A stretch of 13,407 nucleotides of DNA from an uncultured Bacilli bacterium (GTDB lineage: Bacteria; Bacillota_I; Bacilli_A; RF39; UBA660): NCBI GenBank assembly GCA_947628765.1, contig CANRBD010000023.1:1-13407 (forward strand), read 5' to 3'. Below the pieces are notes generated by a model. The model worked only from the letters and a program-made list of their open reading frames with translations, was not told the DNA's origin and did not search any database. Shown here one piece after another: positions 1 to 6,720 of this stretch. A program made the translations under genes and the position numbers. Every line of letters starts with the position of its first letter. Position 1 is the stretch's first letter.

Positions 1-591
1 ATAAATAGAAATAACAGAATAAATAAAAGCTTGCCAACCAAAAACTATTAAACAAGAAATTACTATGGTACCTTCGATATAAAGAGTAGCTGTACCTAAT
101 GACATTTTAGAATACTGAGCTATAATTTGTTTTAAAACATCAGAGCCGCCAGCGGTATAGCCGACTTTCAAAACTAATCCCGTTCCAAAGCCATATAATA
201 CAGCTCCCGATAAAGCAATAATAACTGGTTCTGTTCCACCTAAATCGATAATATCTGGAACAAAAACAGTAAGTTGAACTAATAAGGGATATAAAATAGC
301 TCCGACAATAGTTTTATTAGTAACCTCTTTACCTAAATAGACAAAACTAGCAATTATGAGTAGAATATTTGCGATTAAAATAACATAAGCTGGGGGAATT
401 TTAAATAGATAATTTAAAACAATAGCAATACCACTGACGCCAAATGACATATTACTAGGCAAGATAAAAATATTAAACGCTAGTGCTTGAATTAAAATAC
501 CAACGAAAAATATGACATAACGTTTTATTTTATCATTTTTATAAATTTCTTTGATAACATTATTACTATCAAAAGCGTCTTTTAGTATCAT
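1..591 (-). CDS. YitT family membrane protein (5' part, cut by window edge)
   Basis: The open frame runs from an ATG at 591 to the window edge, giving 197 residues with no stop. Several hydrophobic segments are visible (about residues 25-45, 50-63, 67-87, 95-112, 124-143 and 170-195). Family-like motifs are GVSGIA at 51-56 and a glycine-rich stretch at 134-150 ending in TAGGSDVL. This is the N-terminal membrane half of YitT/DUF161-type proteins; the soluble DUF2179 domain usual at the C terminus would lie outside the window. The transported or sensed molecule of this family is not established. The start is clear: AAGGAG formed by the last codons of prfB lies just upstream, and only one base separates the prfB stop from this ATG, so the two genes are almost certainly cotranscribed and translationally coupled. 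Confidence 0.88.
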   Translation of the reverse strand, partial: MILKDAFDSNNVIKEIYKNDKIKRYVIFFVGILIQALAFNIFILPSNMSFGVSGIAIVLNYLFKIPPAYVILIANILLIIASFVYLGKEVTNKTIVGAILYPLLVQLTVFVPDIIDLGGTEPVIIALSGAVLYGFGTGLVLKVGYTAGGSDVLKQIIAQYSKMSLGTATLYIEGTIVISCLIVFGWQAFIYSVISIY

Positions 592-592
592 A

Positions 593-1664
593 TTAATTCT
601 CCTTTAAATATTCTTTTATAAATTTATCAATATCGCCATCTAACACTTTACTTACATTAACATCTTCAGCATTAGTTCGGTGATCTTTAACTAAAGTATA
701 TGGGCACATAACATAACTTCTAATCTGTGAGCCAAAATTAATTTCTTTATTATCGCCCTTAAGTTTTTGCATTTCTAAAGCTTTTTCTTCTTCTTTGATT
801 TTTAAAAGTTTACTTTTAAGAATTTGCATACATCTTTCTTTATTTTGAATTTGACTTCTTTCACTTTGACAAGTAACAACTATTTTAGTAGGAATATGGG
901 TAATTCTAACTGCACTATCAGTAGTATTAACGCCTTGACCACCGGGACCAGAGCTACGATAAACATCAACCCTTAAATCTTTTTCATCGATTTCTAAATT
1001 AACATTTTCATCAATAACCGGGGTCACTTCGACAGCGGCAAAAGAAGTATGTCTTCTTTTATTACTATCAAAAGGTGATATTCTAACTAAACGGTGAATG
1101 CCTTTTTCACTTTTTAAATATCCATAGGCATTATGTCCTTTAATAATAAAAGCAACACTTTTTATACCTACTTCTAAACCATCTTGCTTATCGATTTCTT
1201 CTAATTTGTAATTTTGTTTTTCACACCATCTAGTATACATTCGGTAAAGCATATTAGCCCAGTCGCATGCTTCGGTGCCACCAGCTCCAGCATGGATTTC
1301 TAAAACAGCATCATTTTTATCATAAGGACCATTTAACATTATTTGGGTTTCTAAATCAGAAAGACGTTTTTCAAAATCTTCTATAGCCTTTAAAGCTTCG
1401 TTTTGATTTTCTTTAAGCATTTCATTATAAAGTTCAATCTCATCTTTTAGTTCCTTGGTGTTGTCAAAAAGACTTTTTAGACTATTATATTCAGAAATAA
1501 TATTTTCACTTTTTCTTTTATCATTCCAAAAGTTTTCATCCTGCATTTGCGCATCTAATTCTTTTAAACGTTTTTGATTTTCATTTGTGTCAAAGAGACC
1601 TCCATAAATCATTAATTCTAAGTTTATAGTTACTATAAATTTCTAATAATTCTTTAAATTCCAT
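593..1664 (-). CDS. prfB: Peptide chain release factor 2, made by programmed +1 frameshift
   Basis: RF2 recognises UGA and UAA in the ribosomal A site and triggers peptide release. Two frames must be joined. Translation starts at the ATG at 1664 behind AGGAGG (1673-1678), reads 24 codons to CTT and meets an in-frame TGA (1590-1592). A +1 shift on CTT-TGA-C then continues to the TAA at 593-595, giving about 356 residues, close to the usual 365. In the product the stop-recognition motif SPF is at about 196-198 and the catalytic GGQ at about 241-243, inside SGPGGQGVNT. The N-terminal helical domain is intact. An apparent start at 1612 inside the second frame would lose the N terminus and has no comparable ribosome site. 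The yitT-like gene follows by one base. Identification is very secure. Confidence 0.97.
1589..1604 (-). promoter_or_regulatory. RF2 programmed +1 frameshift signal
   Basis: On the minus strand the order is TGGAGG, a three-base spacer TCT, then CTT TGA C. This matches the known prfB recoding element: an internal Shine-Dalgarno-like GGAGG three bases before the CUU slip codon, a UGA stop, and a following C that makes UGA a weak terminator. When RF2 is scarce the ribosome slips and makes more RF2. The element works only if UGA is a stop in this organism. Confidence 0.95.
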
Positions 1665-1685
1665 AGTATAGGCCTCCTATCTTTA

Positions 1686-1697
1686 TTCATTATAACA
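1686..1697 (-). promoter_or_regulatory. Probable extended -10 promoter of prfB
   Basis: The minus strand carries TGTTATAAT, a perfect -10 hexamer (1689-1694) with the TGn extension. No good -35 hexamer is seen at 16-18 bases. Transcription would start near 1682, giving a leader of about 18 nt that still contains AGGAGG. Confidence 0.55.
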
Positions 1698-1789
1698 TTT
1701 TATTTATTTTTTTTAAAGCTAATAAAGAGGATTTCATAAATTTACCAACAATAAGCAACCTAAATTTCAATTTATTTAAAATATCATTT

Positions 1790-1819
1790 AAAAATAGCTA
1801 GAAATTTCTAGCTATTTTT
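1790..1819 (-). terminator. Intrinsic terminator of the 1818-2684 gene
   Basis: A perfect 30-base palindrome centred between 1804 and 1805, with arms AAAAATAGCTAGAAA and its complement. Read on the minus strand it ends in a run of T. Two bases of the stop codon (1818-1820) lie inside the stem. Confidence 0.85.
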
Positions 1820-2684
1820 AAGTTCTTTTGACTAAGCTCAATACTTTTTGAGAGTTGCTAACTTTTTTCGCTATTGGTTTTTTTACTTTAGCAATTCTAT
1901 AGTTGACTAATTTTTCAATTTCATCCATATTAATAGTTTGTACTAAACCATTAAAATTATATAATTCCAGTATTGTCTTCATATCTTTGGCGTCAATATT
2001 TTGAAAGTTTTGATTCATAAAATTTTCAAGATTATATAACATAGGGGTTAGCGATTTAATCATCCATGCATGTTTATCAGCACCTTCATCATCTTTACCT
2101 AGACGAATTGAAGTAAAATAATCATCATAACCGTTATACCTTATTAACGGTCCCCATAAAATATAATCATAGCCATATCCTTTTGTAATATTAGAATGTT
2201 CTAATAACATTGGACAAAATTCAGCATAAGGATCATGCATATGATATGGTTCTTCAATCAAATGCATGGACCCCATAAATGGAAATGGCGTTTTACAATA
2301 CTCTTCTAACATCATGTTTGAAATTTTTTCATCTAAAGATGATATATAGCTAAAATTAGAAATTCCAAAACCACGGCTATAACAATCTGGTTTATCATAT
2401 AAAACACTAGGAAATATATCTTTGTCGCCATTTGCAGTTTCCAATAAAGGATCTGGACTTTTATTAGATTTATAGATATATGCGGCAAAGTCGTTTTGTG
2501 TTTGAATTTCTTCTCTTTTAAATTCTGCTATGGGCTTTGTTTTTGCTTCAAGTTCATATACCTCTAATTTGTTTCTATTTTGATTATATAAATGTAATTT
2601 TAAGATATTATCACTTTCTTGTATTTGCTTTATTGCCTCTATTTTTTCTTTATTTATGTAATCTTTAGTTTTTATTGTTTCCAT
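1818..2684 (-). CDS. Protein of unknown function, 288 aa
   Basis: I do not recognise this family. The start is firm: AAGGAGG lies about six bases before the ATG, and the frame ends in TAA inside a terminator. The protein has no signal peptide and no membrane segment, so it is probably cytoplasmic. The first third is charged and probably helical. The middle (about residues 95-200) is rich in aromatic residues, histidine and cysteine, including PYHMHDPYAEF at about 146-156 and a WGPL segment. The C terminus is lysine-rich. It lies downstream of the NUDIX/winged-helix gene but behind that gene's own terminator, so it may have its own promoter in the 50-base gap; I see only weak -10 candidates there. 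A metal-binding role for the histidines is possible but unsupported. Confidence 0.8.
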   Translation of the reverse strand: METIKTKDYINKEKIEAIKQIQESDNILKLHLYNQNRNKLEVYELEAKTKPIAEFKREEIQTQNDFAAYIYKSNKSPDPLLETANGDKDIFPSVLYDKPDCYSRGFGISNFSYISSLDEKISNMMLEEYCKTPFPFMGSMHLIEEPYHMHDPYAEFCPMLLEHSNITKGYGYDYILWGPLIRYNGYDDYFTSIRLGKDDEGADKHAWMIKSLTPMLYNLENFMNQNFQNIDAKDMKTILELYNFNGLVQTINMDEIEKLVNYRIAKVKKPIAKKVSNSQKVLSLVKRT

Positions 2685-2725
2685 GCTTTCCTCCTTAAAA
2701 TGTATTTTTTTACGCTTATTGTTTT

Positions 2726-2752
2726 GATAAAAAACTAAAATAGTTTTTTATC
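2726..2752 (-). terminator. Intrinsic terminator of the NUDIX/winged-helix gene
   Basis: Perfect 12-base arms (2726-2737 and 2741-2752) around a three-base loop. The stem holds the gene's TAG stop (2735-2737), and the T run is inside the distal arm on the minus strand, so the exact release point is uncertain. Confidence 0.7.
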
Positions 2753-3406
2753 TTTTTTAGTATTAAATTTATATAACTTAGCTGGTTTTTTTCCTTCAAA
2801 GTTAATTGTTTTATGCGTATCAATTACTAAACCTGATGAAAGAAGTTTCTTGCGAAAATTTCTGCGATCTAGCGTTTTATCTAAAACGCTTTCATAGACT
2901 TTATGTATTTCGGGAATTGTAAAACCTTTAGGATAAAATGTTTTTAAAATATCCGATGTTAAAATTAACTCTTTTAATTTTTCTATACTATCTTTTAAAA
3001 TTTCATTATGGTCATACGCGAGCTTAGGAATATTATCTAAACTAAACCATTCTGCATCACTTGTTTTAGAAGTTTCTTTCATGATATTTACTTTATCAAT
3101 ATCGACCATTCCAATATAACTTACAGCTATCATTCTTAAAAGTGGAGAACGATTTAAATTATCAAATAGCTCCGACTTTATTAATTTAATGTTTTCAATA
3201 TTCGCTTTTTCTTTGAGCTCTCTAGCGGCGGCATCGATAATTTTTTCATTATTATACATAGCCCCACCAACTAAAGACCACTGATCTTTATATGGCTCAT
3301 TAGTTCTTTTGATCAGCAAAACTTTAACTTTTCCTTTATCAATAGTAAAAATTGTATTTATCACATGTATCCCAATATTTTTGTATAGCGGATTTTTCAC
3401 TTCCAT
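2735..3406 (-). CDS. NUDIX-domain regulator with C-terminal winged helix (NrtR-like)
   Basis: The N-terminal NUDIX fold covers about residues 10-140, the C-terminal winged helix about 155-223. The Nudix box begins at G48 and keeps E54 and R62-E63. The usual REUxEExGU ending is altered: the second glutamate of the EE pair is K67 and the glycine is N69, so hydrolase activity is doubtful. The tail, with FTIPEIHKVYE and DRRNFRKK and a final KPAKLYKF, matches the DNA-binding half of NrtR-type regulators, which use a worn NUDIX domain to sense ADP-ribose-like ligands and control NAD metabolism genes. No NAD gene is visible in this window, so the regulon is unknown. The ATG at 3406 follows AGGTGAT at proper spacing and a consensus promoter with an inverted repeat between its hexamers, which suggests autoregulation. 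Confidence 0.85.
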   Translation of the reverse strand: MEVKNPLYKNIGIHVINTIFTIDKGKVKVLLIKRTNEPYKDQWSLVGGAMYNNEKIIDAAARELKEKANIENIKLIKSELFDNLNRSPLLRMIAVSYIGMVDIDKVNIMKETSKTSDAEWFSLDNIPKLAYDHNEILKDSIEKLKELILTSDILKTFYPKGFTIPEIHKVYESVLDKTLDRRNFRKKLLSSGLVIDTHKTINFEGKKPAKLYKFNTKKDKKLF

Positions 3407-3422
3407 AGTATCACCTAACTAT

Positions 3423-3451
3423 ATTATATGTGTATTTGAAACACTTGTCAA
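3423..3451 (-). promoter_or_regulatory. Consensus sigma-A promoter with inverted repeat in the spacer
   Basis: The minus strand has TTGACA (3446-3451), a 17-base spacer and TATAAT (3423-3428), a perfect match to the vegetative consensus. The spacer contains GTGT-N7-ACAC (3430-3444), a plausible operator. Predicted transcription begins near 3416, leaving a leader of only about 10 nt that starts at the AGGTGAT ribosome site. Confidence 0.88.
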
Positions 3452-3460
3452 TTATATAAA

Positions 3461-3485
3461 GAAAAAAACTAGATTTCTAGTTTTT
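3461..3485 (-). terminator. Intrinsic terminator of yutD
   Basis: Arms AAAAACTAG (3464-3472) and CTAGTTTTT (3477-3485) enclose the loop ATTT. On the minus strand the second arm runs into T7. The TAG stop of yutD (3477-3479) lies in the stem. Confidence 0.85.
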
Positions 3486-3761
3486 GGAAATTTTTTTTAA
3501 AATAAAATATTTACAATTATAAGCACAATTATCTTTAATATATGCATCGATTTTCGCATAATCATTTATTTCTTTAAATAACTTATTATTCTTTTCGCAA
3601 AAGCCTTTTAATCTTAATTTACCATAAGCCCAATCACCTAAAATATAATCATAATTATCAAAATATTCGGTTAATCTATTTTCAGTTTCTGTTTGATCAA
3701 AGCCATCACGATATTCTTTAATAAGTTCATACTCTTTATCATTAATATGTATCTTTTTCAT
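3477..3761 (-). CDS. yutD: YutD family protein
   Basis: A 94-residue cytoplasmic protein of the YutD/DUF1027 family, whose function is not established. The middle holds a family-like block around GDWAYGKLRLKGF, and the end has CAYNCKYFILKK, like the cysteine-containing C terminus of Bacillus YutD. The frame can be extended to a GTG at 3788, but that extension runs across a TATAAT box and lacks a ribosome site. The ATG at 3761, preceded by GGTGGT, is the better start. yunB lies just upstream (33 bases between), as yunB and yutD lie near each other in Bacillus subtilis, and no terminator separates them here. The gene may be expressed both by read-through from yunB and from its own promoter. Confidence 0.82.
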   Translation of the reverse strand: MKKIHINDKEYELIKEYRDGFDQTETENRLTEYFDNYDYILGDWAYGKLRLKGFCEKNNKLFKEINDYAKIDAYIKDNCAYNCKYFILKKISKN

Positions 3762-3776
3762 ATAACCACCACTTAC

Positions 3777-3785
3777 ATTATACCA
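3777..3785 (-). promoter_or_regulatory. Probable extended -10 promoter of yutD
   Basis: The minus strand reads TGGTATAAT: TATAAT at 3777-3782 with the TGn extension. No clear -35. The predicted transcript would begin near 3770, right at the GGTGGT ribosome site, for a leader of about 9 nt. Confidence 0.6.
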
Positions 3786-3793
3786 CACTTTCT

Positions 3794-4567
3794 TTAATTA
3801 TCAGTCTCTTTTTCTAAAGCTGGCAAAGATAAAGATGGCGTACTTTGATTAAGACCATTAGAATAATATTTTGGAACCGTTCCTGTAACTACTTTAATAG
3901 CTACTGGGGCTTTAGTTTTAACATTAATAACTTTATCATAAAAAGGTAAAATTATTTTTTCACTTATTTGCAAATTCACATAAACCTCAATTAAAGCATT
4001 ATTAATACCATAATTTTTAAGTTCTGTAGAAACGTAACTAGTGGCATCCCCAATCAAATTAATTTTAACAGGAATTTTGGGACCGACATTGGCAAGTAAA
4101 GGATTACCAAAAATCACACCGGTACTTACTTCATAAATGATACCTTTTTCTAAATCATCTTTATCATATGTCGTTAAAACACTATCGGAAAATTCTAAAG
4201 CATCAATATCACCTTTTTCAATATTACGTAAATTCATTTGAACACTATTAGTGGTTTCCGTTAAAAATTTATTGATTAATGGCGTATTAAAATCAACTAG
4301 TCTAATTTCGCCATTGTCTTCTTTCGTAATGGTAAAAAGTTCATCGCCAGCAACTTTTTCTGTGATATGTTTGGAAATAGCTTTGTTGATAATAATACTG
4401 GAAAGTTTTTTAGCTTCCATCTGGGCATAATTCATAATAATTGGTGATGCTTTTTTATTAATAAAATTAAAAATGAGAATGAGTATAATCAAAACAAAAA
4501 TTATACTTATAATAAGTATGTTAGTTTTTTTTAAGGTTTTTGGCTTTTTAAATTTAACTTTCCTCAT
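3794..4567 (-). CDS. yunB: Sporulation-associated protein YunB
   Basis: 257 residues with one N-terminal membrane anchor (about 17-36) behind a lysine-rich cytoplasmic start, and the rest predicted outside the membrane. The central and C-terminal parts match the YunB family: an IFGNPLLANVGPKIPVK block, a GINNALIEVYV block, then IILPFYDK and a VTGTVPKYYSNG ending. In Bacillus subtilis yunB belongs to the mother-cell (sigma-E) set and its loss impairs sporulation; its molecular role is unknown. No Shine-Dalgarno site is seen before the ATG, and a TATAAA box lies only five bases upstream, so a leaderless or very short-leader transcript is possible. The sequence before the ATG resembles the sigma-E -10 box (CATATAAA) only weakly. 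No other sporulation gene is in the window. Confidence 0.86.
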   Translation of the reverse strand: MRKVKFKKPKTLKKTNILIISIIFVLIILILIFNFINKKASPIIMNYAQMEAKKLSSIIINKAISKHITEKVAGDELFTITKEDNGEIRLVDFNTPLINKFLTETTNSVQMNLRNIEKGDIDALEFSDSVLTTYDKDDLEKGIIYEVSTGVIFGNPLLANVGPKIPVKINLIGDATSYVSTELKNYGINNALIEVYVNLQISEKIILPFYDKVINVKTKAPVAIKVVTGTVPKYYSNGLNQSTPSLSLPALEKETDN

Positions 4568-4606
4568 ATTAATTTATATGAATAAGCTACTAAAATCAGT
4601 CCAAAA

Positions 4607-4620
4607 TATAATTAGGTGAT
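4607..4620 (+). promoter_or_regulatory. Possible -10 box and ribosome site of the CBS gene
   Basis: TATAAT (4607-4612) is followed by AGGTGAT (4614-4620) and the ATG at 4624. If this -10 box is used, transcription would begin inside the ribosome site. No -35 hexamer is evident; TAAAAT at 4591-4596 is an alternative -10. Confidence 0.4.
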
Positions 4621-4623
4621 AAA

Positions 4624-5070
4624 ATGAAAATCAAAGATATTATGTCTCGTGATTTAATTACATGCACTCCTGATGACAGTGTTTTATTTGTCTCTAATCT
4701 TATGAAAGTATGGGATGTCGGATTTATTTTAATTACTGATGAAGATAAACTTTATGGCGTGGTTACAGATCGCGATTTGGTATGTGATATGGCTACTGGA
4801 CTTTCAAAAATTAAAAGCTATGCGACTGAAAATGTAATAACAATTAATGAAAACAAAGAAGTTGAAGAGGCGATGAGGCTGATGAAAAAACATAAAATAA
4901 AAAGATTAGTTGTTACTAAAGACCAAAAATTATCTGGTGTTTTATCTTTATCTGATATTTTACAAAGCAAAGCAAATAAAGATTTAATATTAGAGACAAT
5001 CGAAACTATTTATAAAATTAACCGAAATCAAAATCTATATGAGGCCAAAGTTGATGATTTTCCACTATAA
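4624..5070 (+). CDS. Two-CBS-domain protein
   Basis: The only plus-strand gene here. Its 148 residues hold a tandem CBS pair (Bateman module): the first domain at about 7-57, with the typical MSRDLITCTPDDSV start and a GVVTDRDLV strand-turn, and the second at about 66-118, with ATENVITINENKEVEEAMRL and a matching GVLSLSDIL end. CBS pairs bind adenine nucleotides or related ligands and usually act as sensors. No catalytic or DNA-binding domain is attached, so this is a stand-alone module whose partner cannot be inferred. The C-terminal 30 residues are helical and unassigned. The start follows AGGTGAT at good spacing. The gene is divergent from yunB and convergent with the membrane-protein gene, sharing a terminator with the latter. 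Confidence 0.93.
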   Translation: MKIKDIMSRDLITCTPDDSVLFVSNLMKVWDVGFILITDEDKLYGVVTDRDLVCDMATGLSKIKSYATENVITINENKEVEEAMRLMKKHKIKRLVVTKDQKLSGVLSLSDILQSKANKDLILETIETIYKINRNQNLYEAKVDDFPL

Positions 5071-5095
5071 AAAGATGATAAATTATCATCTTTTT
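5070..5095. terminator. Bidirectional terminator between convergent genes
   Basis: Arms AAAGATGATAA (5071-5081) and TTATCATCTTT (5083-5093) with A runs on the left and T runs on the right, so both strands read stem plus T tract. It directly follows the TAA of the CBS gene and contains the tandem TGA-TAA stops of the opposing gene. Confidence 0.88.
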
Positions 5096-6444
5096 CGATA
5101 CTTAAATTTATAACTAACTTCGACTTTATAATTTTCAAAAGTAGCAAACTCAGGAATTGTAACTGGGTCATCATCACTACTAAGATCAAGCGTTTTGGCA
5201 ATTTCTTTGGTAAAGTCTTCACGATTTATTGGTTTATCTAAAAGTGGTAATGATAAAATCTCATAAATATATCGATATCTAGTTAAGATTCTAGTCTCTT
5301 CAGTTCGGTAACTCTTATTTTCTGGAGTTAGTGATGAATCGTCTGACCATGAAGTCCATAATGTTTCTTGTTTTGTACCATCATCGCGATAATTATAACC
5401 GCTTGGTTTTAGAGAATACAAAGACGAATAATGTCTTGGAGTTCCATTATACCAACGCCATAATGAATCACGATAACGATATAATGTACTAGTATCAGAT
5501 TCACATTTGTCATATTTTTGATGATCGATATCGTCATATGCGGTATACTTACCATTATTGACATATTGCTTTTTACCATTTTCTTCATAATAACATTTAT
5601 ATCCTGTTGTTTGCTGGACATCACGATATTCTTTTTCATCTGGATGATCTAAAGAATATTTAGTCCATGCCGTATAAATCTTGGTATTATTATCTTTATT
5701 CGCATAACCAGCTGGCTGTTCTGAAGAAAAGTCTGAATAATTGCCTGGAACATCATACCATTTCCACTGCGCATCTTTATAACGATATTGAGTTTTTTCA
5801 GAAGTTTGAACCTCGGCTACTTTACCTTCGGCCGGCACTTTAGGTAATTCATTTGCAAATTGTTCTATTGGCATTTTTACCCCATATTTAGATTTTTTAT
5901 TTTCAATTTGATCTTTAGTATATTCCTTAGACCAATCAGTAGCAGAAACTTGTCTTTCATAATAATTATAATATGGCACTACATCGACTATTGTTTTATT
6001 AGTTGGTAAATAATTTATTTCCGAACTCCATCCTTTATAACGATTATTTACTGAACAAGACTCACAATTATTAACATCTAAAGTATAAACTAAATCTTTT
6101 TTATATTTAGTGACTTTAACTTGACCTCCACACATACGGTCATTAGTACTGGTACTGCTTAAAAAGTGATTAGAATATAGTTTATTAATACTTACTGTCG
6201 TACTTTCCCCTTCATAACTAGGTTTTATGCCACTATCATTAATATATTCTAAAGTAGCTTTTTTTATTGAATCGTAAATTTTAGAGCATTTATTATTATC
6301 TACCATAGCATAGATCATAAAACCGATAATTATCAAAGGTCCTAAAGTTCCAATAACAAAGAATAAATTTAAAAAGCCTTTTTTACTTTCAAATTGTTCA
6401 TTAATTGGATTGCCCTCTTTATCAACATAACTTGCTTTTCTCAT
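5086..6444 (-). CDS. Membrane-anchored aromatic-rich repeat protein (unknown)
   Basis: 452 residues with no recognised family. A short lysine-containing N terminus precedes one membrane helix (about 25-48), which suggests an N-in protein with some 400 residues outside the cell. Residues 53-130 form a small domain with cysteines at 53, 105, 127 and 130. Residues 220-289 and 322-394 are two copies of a module beginning YRY(K/R)D and W(K/R)WY, continuing through GY and a W-T-x-W/Y-S element, and ending in YR and Y-rich strands; cysteines 284 and 314 lie between the copies. The C-terminal 50 residues are not repeated. AAAGGAG precedes the ATG. The gene ends TGA-TAA, the only TGA stop I found here. 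It appears to be a paralogue of the gene at 12292-13257. A cell-surface role is inference. Confidence 0.85.
   Translation of the reverse strand: MRKASYVDKEGNPINEQFESKKGFLNLFFVIGTLGPLIIIGFMIYAMVDNNKCSKIYDSIKKATLEYINDSGIKPSYEGESTTVSINKLYSNHFLSSTSTNDRMCGGQVKVTKYKKDLVYTLDVNNCESCSVNNRYKGWSSEINYLPTNKTIVDVVPYYNYYERQVSATDWSKEYTKDQIENKKSKYGVKMPIEQFANELPKVPAEGKVAEVQTSEKTQYRYKDAQWKWYDVPGNYSDFSSEQPAGYANKDNNTKIYTAWTKYSLDHPDEKEYRDVQQTTGYKCYYEENGKKQYVNNGKYTAYDDIDHQKYDKCESDTSTLYRYRDSLWRWYNGTPRHYSSLYSLKPSGYNYRDDGTKQETLWTSWSDDSSLTPENKSYRTEETRILTRYRYIYEILSLPLLDKPINREDFTKEIAKTLDLSSDDDPVTIPEFATFENYKVEVSYKFKYRKR
5263..5787 (-). repeat. Two diverged ~70-residue protein repeats
   Basis: Unit A is encoded at 5578-5787 and unit B at 5263-5481, spaced 102 residues start to start. 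Shared positions include YRY, D, W(K/R)WY, Y, P(A/S)GY, D, T, W-T-x-(W/Y)-S, YR and the final aromatic strand. DNA identity looks low, so this is an old duplication and not a recent slippage product. Confidence 0.75.
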
Positions 6445-6690
6445 AATTAACAGCTCCTTTATAATAACATTTTATCATATTTAAATTATTTTTCATAGAT
6501 ATATATCATTCTTATTATACTTTGCTTTGGCATTTTTAAACATTTAGTTTCCATATTAACTGTTTTTGATTGATGTGATTAAATTGTTAAAACATTATTT
6601 TATTGAGTTAAAAGGTAATATTTTAGGAAAATATGTAAATGAGTGATATTTACGTTATTCATACAAATACTAAATGTTAGTTTTACTTAT
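6445..6690. other. Intergenic gap between two minus-strand genes
   Basis: No open frame with a ribosome site is seen on either strand. For the minus-strand gene at 5086-6444 the best promoter candidate is TATAAT at 6514-6519 with a poor -35. A weak inverted repeat GTAAAT-N7-ATTTAC lies at 6635-6653. Nothing else recognisable. Confidence 0.5.
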
Positions 6691-6720
6691 GAAAAACAAA
6701 CCTTATTTTGGTTTGTTTTC
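6691..6720 (-). terminator. Intrinsic terminator of the serine hydrolase gene
   Basis: Arms AAAACAAACC (6693-6702) and GGTTTGTTTT (6710-6719) with a seven-base loop. The loop contains the gene's TAA stop (6703-6705), and the minus-strand distal arm ends in a T run. Confidence 0.85.

Noticed and set aside
593..1612. prfB starting at the ATG at 1612
   Set aside because: The RF2 frameshift element and a stronger ribosome site upstream show that translation begins at 1664 in another frame.
3762..3788. GTG start at 3788 extending YutD by nine residues
   Set aside because: The extension lies on a TGGTATAAT promoter box, lacks a ribosome site and is not family-like sequence.
5409..5639. Minus-strand 76-codon frame inside the repeat-protein gene
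   Set aside because: It overlaps the real gene in another frame and has low-complexity composition.
5086..6444. Type IV pilin or pseudopilin
   Set aside because: One N-terminal helix and a cysteine-bearing domain look pilin-like, but there is no prepilin peptidase site (glycine before a phenylalanine/methionine with glutamate at +5) in this protein or in its paralogue.
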